DNA from: Ascaris suum
Lineage: Eukaryota; Nematoda; Chromadorea; Rhabditida; Ascarididae
Direction: 5' to 3'
Assembly (NCBI GenBank): GCA_013433145.1
Contig: CM024189.1
Location: 5,944,001 to 6,008,000 of the forward strand
Length of the DNA stretch: 64,000 bases
Of the stretch, positions 1 through 22,600 are shown one piece after another (position 1 is the first letter of the stretch; every line of letters begins with the position of its first letter). The translations under genes and the position numbers were made by a program. The notes below the pieces were generated by a model, which was not told the DNA's origin, did not search any database, and saw only the letters and a program-made list of their open reading frames with translations.

Positions 1-261
1 AGGTGAAGAAGTCTTCGAAAAACAGACAAAAATGAGCATGATGACCGACTAAAATGTATGGGTGCTCAAGCATTTCTGTTTACAATACCAATAATCCAAT
101 TGTGCGATACGTACTTCGAGCCAAATGCTGAATTATTGTTGAATGTCGGAGGAATAAATGCAATTAGCTAGATGCTCTCTTTGGGGAGTGGGATAAAATT
201 GAAAAGAGTTCGGCGTGAGTTGGCAAACCAATCCCATAATGGATATCGTAAAGTGTCGTTC

Positions 262-292
262 ATGTGCAAGAAGAAGATTACCCCGATAAACG
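262..292 (+). other. Candidate first coding exon of the EF-hand gene
   Basis: An ATG at 262 opens MCKKKITPIN and leaves one base (G292) before a GTGGTA donor. Joined to the exon at 539 it would make a Glu codon and then LSETFDLLD, giving a protein of about 147 residues, close to calmodulin length. The donor is weak. A better donor-like AG|GTGAAG sits at positions 1-8, so the real upstream exon may instead end at position 2, outside the visible coding sequence. Inference only. Confidence 0.25.
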
Positions 293-538
293 GTGGTAAT
301 TACAATGGTCAATTATATCGGGAACATTTGCTTTATTTGCATAGAGCATCATCGACAACTTGAGCAAGTGACAGATATGTGAAACATTTCAACCTAAAAT
401 CACTCGTTCACATTAGATCCCATAGTGTAAAACAACGGAAATTTCATGGATTTTATCAGAACATATCGCCAATAAATCTGTTTTGATAGATGCGAAATAT
501 TAGCAATAATCTCTTTGGTTTATAAGATTTAATTTTAG

Positions 539-9277
<8,739 letters not shown>

Positions 9278-9412
9278 TGAAGTATCGTTTAGAAAATTGT
9301 ACGCATCAAAACATTTTTTCTTTGATTGTTCTTCTTCACATTTATTTCTGCCTAACATTTCACTCATACGCTTCATTTCGTTATTTCACATGAATGATTC
9401 TTTTTATTTCAA

Positions 9413-9418
9413 AATAAA
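9413..9418 (+). terminator. Likely poly(A) signal of the EF-hand gene
   Basis: A canonical AATAAA lies 136 nt after the stop codon, a normal distance for a nematode 3' UTR. Nothing coding intervenes. Confidence 0.6.
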
Positions 9419-11444
9419 ACTCATTTATAAATTTCCATCGTTTAGAATATTGACGAATGAAGCGAAAGCAATTTATTTAAAGTCTATTAACGTATGGCCA
9501 CAAATATGAATATGAAAGACATTTATATGAGTCTCATTTATTATTAATGACAGATGGGTGGTACGTCTTTTTGTTTATTGTTTATAATTTTCTTCAAAAA
9601 GTGCATACTTATCGCGCATAATGGAGGATATAGAGAGCATTTCACTAAGTTTTCATTATTAGTACGATTTTTATTTTTACTCCATCATAAATAAACATTC
9701 ATTGCAATATTTTTTGTTTCAGTCGTTATGCACCGTGACATACGTTAGTTCATTCTTTATTCGATGCGTGAACAATTATGTCTCTTCCCTGTTCCCCTCA
9801 TCTCAACGAATTTCAATAGCAAGGTAGCTGCCTTTCTTCGTCGTTTCATAAAATACGCATAATTCATTTTTTTTAATGGTATGTTTGGAAATAATTTAAT
9901 GGAGGTATTTGACTCATTGAAAATATGAAAAATCGAAGCAGAGGTATATCTTTGTTCTGAGACTTTATGGACAAATTTCTCAATTTAATACCTTTTTCAT
10001 AGGTGTGTTTTATTCATCTGTGCATAAATTACGCAAATGTTAATCAATATAATTTGGCAAGCAAGTTCGTGCATAAATTTTGTGGATTTTGGACTGCAAA
10101 TGAAAGGAATGGCAAAGTTGTTTGAGTTGAACGCAAAGCTAAACGTACTGCATCAATCAGACACAACGATAAGCATGTTGTGATCAAGAGCGGTTCAAGG
10201 CTTCCGTCATCTTCACAACAAGCGTCTCTTGGGATGAGCAATAAACAACCTTGCTGCTTCCATCTCTCTGTGAAATTCGAGGATTCATGTTTTCATCAGT
10301 GCCATTCCCAGTGCGCATCCTCTTTTTGAAGCAAATTGCTCGATTTAATGGCTTTTCGCAATTCCGGATTCTATACGACATTTTCTCACACAATTGAGCA
10401 GTAAATTGGACGTTGGCTTTTCGCATGCGAAAATGTTGTTGCTTCATTTTGGCTCATGCGAATATTCTAATTTAAAATATGTAATAATTTAGATATTTCA
10501 CTTACAATATCTTAAGCACACCTAAGAGTAAATTGCCTTTCTAGGAAAATGGTTGAAAGCATGAATGCAATCCCCAGATGTATATTTCCGAGTCATTCGG
10601 GGAATTTTAGCAAAAAAAAGAGAAGCAATAATATAAAAAGAGAGCTTTAAATATTGCATATCAATTTCTTTAAGATCTTTCGTTGTGAGAAATCATTTGT
10701 AAATCATCACGGTGACATTAGACATATTGTTTTGGTTGATTTTTCAATGATGTTCGGTGAAACTTTCGCTGCTAGCTACGTTTTTCAAAAATTAGTTTTT
10801 TTTTGCGAGCAATTCAAGTTCGATAGTTTGCTCAGTAACGGTACGAAACAACCGTCCAATACAATATACTCTAAGTTTTGCAACGTTGAAGAATTGAGTT
10901 ATCGGCACGTCTCTGAAGTTCAAAACAAAATTACCTTTCGGTTCGCTCACGAGCCGAAAAAAATGCTTGGCGAATTGCTAAATCTCAACTCATAAAATTT
11001 TCGTGAAACACAAGCTTGACCTTTGCAACAGACTCTGATGTCACCATTCTGGAAGATTAAATCGAACCGCTGAAAGCTCAGTTCGGCGAACACAAACTTG
11101 TGTTCACAGACCGAATCAACGAAAACTTGCTTCATCATTTCGGAAAAAAAGCAATAAAAATATATTAGCCATTCTTCTAGGATCCCTTCTGAAAATGTAG
11201 AGTCTGTCACTCTTTCAAGGCTCTGAGAGAAACGGCTCTAGCCAAGAGAGCTGTTTATTCAAGGAAGTAGAGAACACAAAGAGTGGAATTACAACACTAA
11301 TAATTTAGAGAAAATCATTCATCACATATTCTCAAGCATAGCAGCGTTATAGAAAGTGATGCTGAAGATGCGTACTCGAAATCTCATGCAGGAAATAACG
11401 GTAATGAAAACGTTTTTTACATCTCCTCTTCGATGAACAGATTG

Positions 11445-11617
<173 letters not shown>

Positions 11618-13584
11618 AAAATCAACGCAAATAAAAAATCTAAATATTTGGCTTTCAAGTAGCGTCGACTGGTTACATTAAAAGTGACAATTTACAGGGA
11701 GTTACCGGTGATACAGCTCAGCAGACATCGTCTTGAGTAAACGAGTAAATGCTTCTTTGAGGCAATGGATATATTGATGAACGTTCACATGCAAACTTTA
11801 ACACCAACTAGGTTTTCATCGACAATTTCAACCAGAGATGCGGCAGTGGTTGTTTGCTTTGAGTGCTCTTTGTTCGAGTATGAGAAATGCAATCGTCATC
11901 TATCATTTAAAATGAAAATAGCACTTTGATATTTGCAAATCATACGCCTCCAACCACTGCATCATTTAATAGGTAGAAAATTTTTATGGGTTAAAAAAAT
12001 GAAGGAAGGAGGAGGAAGATGGTGAAGATTACGCTCAGATGCCATCCCTCCAAACCAATATTTGCAATTAGAAATCAAAGTCCACAGGTTACAAAAATGT
12101 TGCCAACAACTTTGCGCTACTTCGCTAATGCGCCTCAGTTGTTTGCGATTCTGTTTTACTGTTTCAGTGATAAAGCAAACTGATAAGGCTGAGAAAGTCA
12201 CTTCATTGATGAGTTTTCCAATGCTGAAAAGAGAAATAGTGTCAGCTTCGATGCTTTATTTTCTTGTTCTAATCAATGGACAAACTTGATAAGGATATAA
12301 CGAAGTGTGTATAGTACACAGAAGTATTCATTTCATTTCATCGACACTGGACGCACGGCAACAGCTTTCCTTTGTGCCACGTCACTTAAAGTAAACTTCT
12401 AACTTTTTGGTAAGTATACAAATACGTTTGCAAGTTGGCTGCAACATTTGAGCAGTCTCATTCATACAAGAGAAAACTTTATAGCCTGAAAGGCGAAAAG
12501 CTTCGGAAGAGATAATGTGGGTCTTTGGTTGCGTACATTCACCATTCTCGTTTAAATGTGCATATAGTTTGTCGAAAGAAGCGAATTTCCTGTTGAGAAT
12601 TGCATTAATTTGAAACCCAGAAAATGGAAAGAAAATTCGTTGAAAGCTCTTTTCAGTCTTCTCTTGGGGCGTCACTTCAAACACAATAGTAGCTCTAATT
12701 CCATTTGTCTTAAATCTGAGATGCCTCAAGCAAAATGCCATTAAAACTAAATAAATATTTCACTTTAAAGGAAGATAGTATGGATTTCTGGTCAAGTTAA
12801 TTATGCTATGAACCCGAATACTGCCGCTTTTCGAGAAGCAAAAACGAATTTATTCAAAAATCTCTTAAAATCTCATCGACGAAATTTCTCGAAATCCGGT
12901 AAAAAACATTCGTAGAACATCAGAGTATCCGTGAGCATGAGATCTTCTTTTAGTGGACATTTTCAACAATAGAATGTTTACTGGCTCTGCTATTTGATAG
13001 TAAGTCTTTGAAATACATTACGCACAAATAGAAGATACTTCTCGACGTTTTAACCAATAAAAAGGCTCAATTATATATCAATGACTAATATAAAAACATA
13101 CCAGTGACCTTGATATGAGTTAGCTCAATCTATTGCCCACTACTAAATTCTCAGAGAACGCTATCAAGGAATTCTTTCAAGGAATCAGTTGTGAGACGTT
13201 TTGAAACCGTAAATCATCAAATTCAACGATGTCAGAATTCAAAACGATGTCACTAATCAACACTTCGATAAAAAGCTGAAAAAAAATTCATTCTTCATTT
13301 CCGTCAAGATTTAAGCGCGGAATTTATCACGTAAAAGAGAAATGAAAAAATTTATGAAGCGTTTGGGCGTCTGTGAAAGATATGGCTAAAAATGTCATAG
13401 GCAATAGGGAATTGTACTCTTAGGGAATTGTACTCTTTATTGAATCAATCATACGATCTTACTCCTGCAAACGAAAAGAAAATTAGTGACGACCAGTTTG
13501 ATGTCGCATAATGTCAATTCCGACGTCATGGATTATTAATACGACGAGGAACAAATTGCACAGACGGAAAAAAAAACGCTATCA

Positions 13585-13925
13585 GCGGCCTAAAATTCGA
13601 CCTGCCGACCTTGTCCGCCTGGCCAGCTTCGGTAGCCACAATGGCTAAACTGGACGGCGATCGGTTATTTAAAAATCAACCGGTCGGCGAATTGGTCTTC
13701 AACCATTTGCTCGGAAGTCGGCTCAAAGATCGCCGATGTCGCTTAGTTTGTCTCTCGTTTGCACGCGGCCATTTTCGCACTTCCGGCGCTCGCAGCCCGG
13801 CCATTTGCACCGCCGCCACTTGCAACTTCTCCCTCACCGGTTTTCCGGAAAGCTTCAAGCAAAAATTGCCATTGCATTTACACCGCGGGCATCTGCGCCG
13901 CAAAAGTTTGCCTAGCTGACAAATC
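13585..13925. other. GC-rich island with overlapping open frames on both strands
   Basis: The base composition is clearly richer in G and C than the flanks, with many CGGC/GCCG words. Frames of 102 codons (13611-13919, +) and 86 codons (13676-13936, -) overlap; the - frame has a CPRCKCNGNFC cysteine cluster. No flanking splice signals, terminal repeats or known domain were recognised. It could be a decayed mobile element or an isolated exon of an unknown gene. No function is claimed. Confidence 0.3.
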
Positions 13926-16571
13926 TCACCTTCCACAAAAAGTTCTACTAAATTTCCTGAAGGGTTCAGCTATGATTTTAAAAAAAAAGTAATTTCGAAT
14001 TCTTCATGCGCAAAACATTGTATTCTCATCTTGCTCACTAACACTGCCTTCACTATAAGTTACTCTGTTTTCTTTAGACGCTTATTTTTTCTACGAGCAG
14101 ATAATATACATGCAAGACTCTCTTGTTCGCTTGAAAACTCTCTCTACTTCAAGCATTCCAACCTTTCGCCGAACAACGTTTTCTTAGTAACCTTTGTTGT
14201 TCGATTGAACAATACTGCATTTGAAATTGATGATAAAACGGGTAACTTTTTTCTGCATTTTTTGGATGACAAATGGCAGTTTCAGGTTGTGGCCAACAGT
14301 TTTTGCAGCTAGAGGATGGAACTTTCAAAAGCGTGCAAATTTTAATCAGCGTGCAAATTTGACTCGGGAGAATGTTCAATTATTTGAAGGAAAACGTTGC
14401 TACTCTCTTGATATCATCAAACGTAAAACATAAACATCTTGATTATCAACTCATGTTCTCATAAAGATATATGCTAATTGTGTGCAAAAAATGCTGCTGC
14501 TTTTGTCGGTAGAAGATTACCTCAACTATGGAAACTGAAATCGAAAAAAAGGAAACGAGGAACTCTACAGCACACATGAGACTAATCGAACTGTTGCACT
14601 CATTTATTTGAGCACTAATGTCACTACGCACTAATGAGCCCCCAGGACGTTCGAATGAAACAGAATAAGAAAACGGAGGGGGTTACTGTCTTCTTAGACG
14701 CACTGAAGAAAATTTTCAGTTTTGGGAAAAGTGGAAAATATGCTGACAATGTGAGATTTTACCAAATGCGAGTTTTTTGCATTCTTATGATTTAAACGCA
14801 ACTTTTTAAGTCGAACTAGCTTCGGGAGTTTCGTTTCCAGTCAGATCCAGAAGAGACATGGTAGGGCGTCCCGAGCTTAACAGGTGAATCCTTCCTTCTT
14901 CATCCTTTCAGTAGTGTAATGACTGCCTTTCCCCTCCCAAAGTAGCACTTTTCAGTAATTCTCAATATGATACCATTAATGAGTGAATAAATTTGCACCA
15001 ATTATATCTGCGCATTTCGATCAACAGTTATCGTAACAACTTGCACATATAAATATACAAAATAAAAAACGATAAACACTTTCGAAAACATGTTCAATAA
15101 TCACTAAGTGCAAGAAAAATAAAATCGCTAGCATTTTAGCACAAAAATTGCACAATCACAAAATATTATGCAAATAACGAAAGAATTATTGTACTTAACG
15201 ACGACGTAAAACGTTGCAAAAAAAACCAAACAAATTTATCGATGACGAAATGCGCCTGGAATCGCGAGAGAGCGTTACGATGCACTCATCATCAATTGTT
15301 TATACACCTCCGTGAAAAACACTGAAGACGTTGAAATACTTTTTTTTTCAAATCTTGCAGAAATTGTTGTTCCAAAGAGTGAAATTCAAACTTGTGGACA
15401 GTATTTACTTACTGTTTATTTACTTACTTATTGACAAGCAAGTCTGTAGTATCTTGTAGTGCCTTCAGCTTGCGCTAATTAGTAGGCCATTTTATGACTG
15501 TTGGAGTAAAATTACCTACAACGACTGTCATTTTAAAATTGTTGGCATCAAACGTGCTTTTTTTTGCAAATCCTCTTTTTATAGGTAATCAAAGTACCTG
15601 TGTCACTTCTTGTATTGTTTATAATGTCCATTGTTACCTCTATAACGTATTGATGTAGGTAGAGGCTTAGATCTGGAAAAAAAATGCATATATCACTAGT
15701 GAATAAAAGCTAATGCAAGCTTAGCAGGAAGTAATACTGACCAAAAGTAAGAACGTTATTGCGCACTACCCGGAAGCAAAATGGAAGCTTATGTTACATG
15801 ATTCTTACTCGTTTACAAAAGTACCTCTCCATTGCACACTCAAATCTCGCAATCTCATGTCGTTAAACTGCCTCACCATATGTTCTTCATGCCACAGTGC
15901 GATCTGCTCCCACTTTAGATAAAAAATCCCATCCTCTGGTCAACCCTTTATTACTTTTTGCCGTTCCGTTCCAAAACCCATCGGAAATTACGAAGAACTA
16001 TTTTAAAGTGAACCCCTTGCTCATTACTGGCCACCTTTGCAGAAATGGTTTGATCAGCGTGATGTGTGTCGGCTTAAGGGAATAAATTGTTGTTTGTATT
16101 ATTTGAGTGGTTCCTTACCGTACTGATGCTTTTTGCCAATGTCACGAAGACGAACACTATGAGTAGAAAAAAAACAGTGAGTCATAAAGCATATAACGTT
16201 TGTGTTTTCTAAGAACGGAAAATTAAAGCCGAAAAGCTAACATAACCAAAGTTGCCAATTCGTTCACATTGAGCACTTTTCACTGAATTTGTCTTCCAAA
16301 CGCTAAATGCAGGCATCGTTCAAATGTCACAACGCAATATTAAAAGAAAAAAAAACAATAAGCACGAAATCAAAAGCACATCATGGCTGCAGCAGCTGAT
16401 GACATCAGATGGGTTACGAATATCATTATATTTCGATGATGATTGTAAAAGTATAGCTAGTTCATTCTTTTCGCTAATTAGTAGAGGGAGGATTGGGATA
16501 GGCGTTGCGAAGTAGTATTCACAATAAATACGATGGACGAGAATAGTAAATGAGGATAAGAAAGAGTATTT

Positions 16572-16577
16572 TTCATT
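16572..16577 (-). terminator. Possible poly(A) signal (AATGAA variant) of the tetraspanin
   Basis: About 80 nt after the tetraspanin stop, the - strand reads AATGAA, a variant signal used in nematodes. No AATAAA is closer. Confidence 0.3.
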
Positions 16578-16655
16578 ATCTTTTAGTGGTAATTACATCA
16601 AAAAAGACAAAGAAAAACAGCCATGTATAATTACAATCGAGTGGTAGAGAATAGT

Positions 16656-19600
16656 TCAATTGTAGCTGTAGTCGCGAGATCGCACATTGTGAAGTTTCGG
16701 CTGAGAGAAATCTCTTAACTTCACAAAAAGACATGTCGCAAAACTTGTTCCTACCAGCTGAAAAAAAAACCCCACTTTTTAGATCTCAATGAATGGTCAA
16801 ATCTCTAAATTGATGTAAACATAGACTCTCACTTTTACCTCTCAGCCCCCCCCCCCTTCTCCCACCACCTTGAACGCTGGCATAAAAGTCATAAACAGAA
16901 GTGCTAAATTTTAAAAGAGAGCTTAACAGTACTATAAGCTCAAGTTTAACGCCGCTTAAAAAATATTGAAATAATGCCTTTCAGCACTGAAGTAAACGTC
17001 CGAACGACAAGAATTGTATACATCTAAAAATACAGCTGCTAGACGGAGATTATTTTCTAGGAAATGCAACCTTAGATTTTCAAAGAAACAAAATGGGTTT
17101 CTAGGTTGGATAGATAGATCTGAGCTATCACAGAATGAAAACATCCATCAAATCGATGCATCGCACAACATCTGTACATTTTGCTACTATAAAAACCATA
17201 AATCAACCACACATCACAAAGTTTCAAAGAATATACCTGTGTAATCGCGATCGCGAATGCCGATCCACTAATAATTACCAACTGTTCCTTCATAAAAGAC
17301 GAAAGATATCTCAGGCAACCCTGCGAATAAAAGTTCTTACGTTTTATTTAATCAACAATGAAAAATTTTCTTTTATATGAGTCAGAACTTCAATTGGAAA
17401 CATTAGTATCCGATCAGCATTTGGAGAGGTCAAGCTATAAACTATCACACATATAAATCGCTCCACTTCACGTCATCCAAATGAAATAATTCATGAGATA
17501 AGAATTAGATATTCATTGCTATTATCAACAATTTCTACACAGTACGATGATTTGTTTCGAACAATTTTTGAAGCACTTATTCGCCCATTCTTTGCAACAG
17601 AATAATCAATATTAATGAAGGCTTACAGAAGCGATTATTCAAATGATTTCACAAAATACATTTTAGAGAATTATTCCTTAGCAATCGATTGGGCAAATCA
17701 AATAAGCGATTTTTTTTTTACTTCTTTAATGAATTTTAGTGAAAATTTTCTGAATCATTTGAAATATTTGGAGAAAATTTGGAATGAGAGAAGCTTTTTA
17801 ATCGTATTTTTTGTATTTCATCGATTTATTGTATCGAATGCAATGAGTTCTCAAATAGAACAGTTCTCTGGGGAAATGCCCGTTTTTAGTGAATCATTTT
17901 TTGACACTGCTCTGAAAATAAAAGCATTTAAAACGTATTCTTTAAAACGTTCAGGGATTTCGCTCTGTAAGCAGTATATCATTTGAAATGTTCACGCATT
18001 TCTGAGAAAATTCATCGCTGTAAATTATTAATAATTTCGAGTAAAAACCCACTGTACCTTTTCAGCAGTTGAAGATTTTGAAAAATTCATCAAGCCTCTT
18101 CAGTAAAAATTGATCAAATCCGGCATCATCGGACTGGACTTATTTCACCTATGACTGAGTGCGTAAAATTGCAACAGATTTTTATAGAAGGCATTTGAAT
18201 GAACGACAACATAACGTAGCTTCGTAATAATCTACTGTAGCGCACAACATCTAACAACGGTGAGTGGTGAATTAATTGATTGTGCTCGGCACAGATCATG
18301 TTTCACGTATCACATATCGTTTCATATTTATTGCTGACATAAATATCGTATTTATATGGGTAATCATCGATAACAATACCTTTTTTTTAAACGAACGACA
18401 CCTTTTGAGCAAATAATTACTTACCTGACAACAACTTCAAAACTCAATGAAGGCTTTAATGTTCAATGCGTTCAGTTTGCTGAAAATGAACTATGAGTGT
18501 GCTTACATCGTAGTAGATATTGGATGGATGATCTCGACGTCCACACTCATTTGTGAGTGTTCGACAGCAAAAATCTGGCACCGCCAAATCGAAACCTCGA
18601 CTCTCGGAAAGTGCTGCTGTGTTCACATTTTGCCACCACACAGAATTACGCCAATCTTCAAAAGAAAGTGCACCACAGCATTTTCCCTGAAACTCGAATG
18701 TTTATTATGGAGATAGGCTGCGAATAGAGGAGGTTAAAGAGAAATCTCAGAAAATTCCACATATTTTGAATATTAGATGCATTGAAACAGTTGTTTTGAA
18801 GACGTAAAAAACCGTTAAGCATAACAATAGAAAAGTAAATAATGAATGCAAAACGTCGTCAGAATACATGTTCTGTGTCATTTTTATGAGATGCCCCAAA
18901 ATGTACGGTTGTTGAAGTTTTTCTAGTTTTCTTTTTTTCTTTTGAAAGTTCGTGTTCCCATTGTCACAGGAATCCTAGAAGTGCTTTCGGGCGATCTGGG
19001 TGATTTGGAGGCTCATCGTACCCAAAAATCAGACTTCTCAAAAGTTTCGAGAAGCCCGAGGTTTATCATATGCCCACTATGGGTAATGCAGCTACGATTA
19101 CGCAGACGATGGTAAGATATGTGATTTGGTAGTTAGTGTTTTCAGTGTTCATATTCCTCGTAGGAACAATATACCCACTAGGAAATATCGCCGGGTACAG
19201 TATGGCACTCATAGACACAATGATCGGAGAAGAGAACTGAAAACTTTGCAAATGTACGTGCTTTAAATTGTGTTTGAATTATTAATGAAGGACCACCCAG
19301 TTTTTTAACGTGAAAAAGTGCATGGCCATTTGCAATCAACGGCGAGTAAGGAATTCAACTTTAAAAAATGACGTTATTTTGAACGTTTTATTATTAATTT
19401 TTCAAAAACTTTTGTGTGGGCGCATCGAAGTCGTTGGAAATGAAAACATCGTGATGGACATATTTGAAAACAACAATGTGGCCTACTGAAACAAGGCTAA
19501 CGAGAAGCTACCGAATAACAATAGTAAACTTGTTGACCTTAGATCAAGAGGCCGGATCGTATGTCACCTGCCATACACTCGTATATGCACGTCTCATCTC

Positions 19601-22600
19601 GAGTGCATCTACTCTATAGTGATGACTGTGAGCAAGCTCACTAGTCGGGTTGCTCAACCCACTTCCCCAAATGCTTTCTACACATAATCTCTGCATTTAA
19701 AATTATACGGCTATAGTCGTTTAAGACCGGCCGATTCAACGGAGCAACACTCCTTGGAGAGTTTGTTTTGTCTGAAAGGTATCGACCAACCGAAACACCA
19801 TCGGAAACGGTGAATAAATTTTATTGCAACTTACAGTCTCATGATAGCCTCTCGGCAGTATACACGCAATTAGATCTTATAACATGAAAAAAAATGTAAT
19901 GCAATTATTTAGCCAATTGGTGTTTATCTTCGCAGCTAACAAATATTCGCAGTCAACACAACTGTCTCTTCATATAAAATCGCTCGTTAGCAGCGGTAAG
20001 AAAATCTCCTTTATCGGTGATCTAATACCGCATCCTGTAAAGTCCTGCCCGTTTCGCGGGCAGAATTTTTCAAGTTTTGCCAGCAATTGTATTTAAACCA
20101 AAATGTACCAGAAGTTGGTTAGAAATTTTTATGTTTCAGTGATTTTTCGTGGGCGCGCGGATAAATGTATATATCTCATAAAAGTGGAAATTCCATTGTC
20201 GAAAATTCTCCCAAGAAATTTTGAAAAATAAACGTTTAAAGAATATTATGGGAGTGTCATAAACATTGTACTAAGCAGTACAACCATGGAAAAGAGAAGG
20301 AAAAAGTATTGAAAGAGTTCGGCAATTAAAAACTTCCATCTCGTGAAGCTTTGACTCCATCGTCGGAAATTCTTCAGAAGGATTCCCACCAAAAGAAACA
20401 TTCATGAAGGAAAAAGCTTCGCAGGTGGAAATTGGAGAGGAGAAGGAAAAATAATTGTCTCAATGGAGCAACTGACATATGTGAAAACAAACCGTCCATC
20501 CATTCCTCTGGTGCAGGAAGTGGGTAGGATTAAGGGGTTAAAGGATTTGCTCCGCCGTTATCCCCACTGTAAGGGTGAACTTCGCGTAATCAGCACCTCC
20601 GCAAAAACCGCTGTTAAAGAAACGCTGCTTGTTTTCCACTATGGGCGGCGTAACAGTTCACTGCCGTGCTGCGAAAATTGCGTTTGGCAATATGCTGCAA
20701 GACAGCCGATTATCCGTTCCACTTGCCGCAGCGTCTCTTCACCTATGTTGGAAAATATTTGCTTAATAGTGTCTGCTCCTCTATTAAGGATTTACCCTGG
20801 GAAGCAAATTAACGCCAAAATATTTGCTCTTCAAACTTTGTGACAACTTTTCACGACAATCATGAAGAAAAGAGAGGTAGGGAGTTCGATGACAAAAAGG
20901 ATCCATCGTTTCCTTTACCCCTTCTCTCATCCTAAACATGGAGCTGAAGATGAGCTTACCGTGACTACTGCAAGGCGTTTTCTGGTCTGAGCGTGTGAAG
21001 AACAAAGTTCGAAGCTCGGGCTTCATTTCACCCACACCACTCCGGTTTGTATGACTACAGTTTTGTACCTTAAGCAGTAGAAGGAAACTCTCTTCTTTCT
21101 TTTACTTTTCAAGAGTTTGAGAGTTCTTTCTCTCCGCTTCTGACAGGAAACTGCTGCTATGACTACGGCCGAAAGAACTGTACAAGCAAAGGAACAAACC
21201 AGCAGACAAACCAACAAAAACGCGGAAAAGACATGAATAGGCAAGAAATTTTATGGGCATTCACTTTTGTTTGTGTTTAAGAAACAGTCTCTCAGCGCAA
21301 ACCACGTTAACTAGCAAAAGGAGAACCAAAATTTCCTACATTTTAAGCTCAAGAGAATTTTTGCAGGTGACTTGCAAGCCTTCCAAGACAGCACGCTCCA
21401 ATGAAAACCTTCCAACCGGTTGCGGAAGGAGCGCGCAAGCGATGGCGCATGCAGCAGGACAGCAGATGGCAGAGGCGCAAGTTGCCAGGGTTGAGGTGTC
21501 GGGAACACAGATGGACTGACGCGGTCATGTTCAACCCTACAACCTGCAATTTACCTAGTCATACTTACAACTTTTCGGCTTGATGATTAACTAGGCTTCT
21601 GCTCAAACCAGCATCGAATCAACCCAAATAGGTGTGGAAATCTCGATGCTCCGGAGCGAACTATGCGCGGTACACGTAAAAACCTAAAAGCTGCAAAACC
21701 CAACTTTTTTTCATTAAATAGATATATGTCCTGAATAACTGACGTATTAAAGGTATCTTCAATAAGTAGCAACTGGAACGACCACCTCAGTAAATAAAAA
21801 CCTGCATTTTTATTAAACCAACCTCAATGTGTAATGCTTCGAGTGCCTTGCTGATTTCGACGTCCACCGAATGGTCTCTTATAAGATTGGTGATAAGTGA
21901 AGAGCTTAGCTCGGCACCGATTTGCTCGCAATAGGAGTAGGCAAAAACACACAGCACACCTTCCATTATCAGGGCCAACAATAGCAGCAATGTATACTGA
22001 ATTTCAAATTTTACTGGAGCGTGCTTACCAAAGAAATAAAGAAATTAAATAAAAGGTCGACTATGAACTCGAAAAAGAGGACAACTATAAACTCTTCACG
22101 AATTTCACACATTCGATGGAAAGAAAACTTCCCATTCAAATCGCTAAGAAGTGAAGTTTTCATGATGAAAATAAACGCATTTCAGTACAACTGAAATACA
22201 AAGAAGTTTTCGAAACAAGAGGTGGTTCCAAAGTGTTTTCAAAAGATCCTTTCCGTCTGCAAAATCTATGCGAACATAGGTGACGCTATTTTCGTTGATT
22301 TCAAAACAATATCAAAGAAGAAGATTTATTAATCCCTCAGATATTTTAATATGCTCTACTAAACACATTCCTAGCTCATAAAGTAACGCCATGAACTTGC
22401 CCTATGAGTAGACAGAGTATAAAAGAAATCGGCGTCAGTTTTCAGCAGCCAAACTGAACAAAAAAAAACAATAATGAGTTCCTTAATTATAAAATAATTC
22501 AAATCATAAAACACCGAATTTTTACTCATCTCTAAGCTTTACTCATCAAAATCGAAAATGCAATGCAGGTTGATATTCCCTGCCTATATTCTATCCATGT

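Noticed and set aside
14841..14883. Possible trans-spliced first exon starting ATG GTA GGG on +
   Set aside because: The next plausible acceptor (15360) reaches a stop after a few codons, and no other partner exon was found.
20045..20063. Hairpin plus T-run resembling a bacterial terminator, as evidence of transferred DNA
   Set aside because: It lies within a eukaryotic intron with no bacterial-type gene nearby, so the shape alone is not evidence of transfer.
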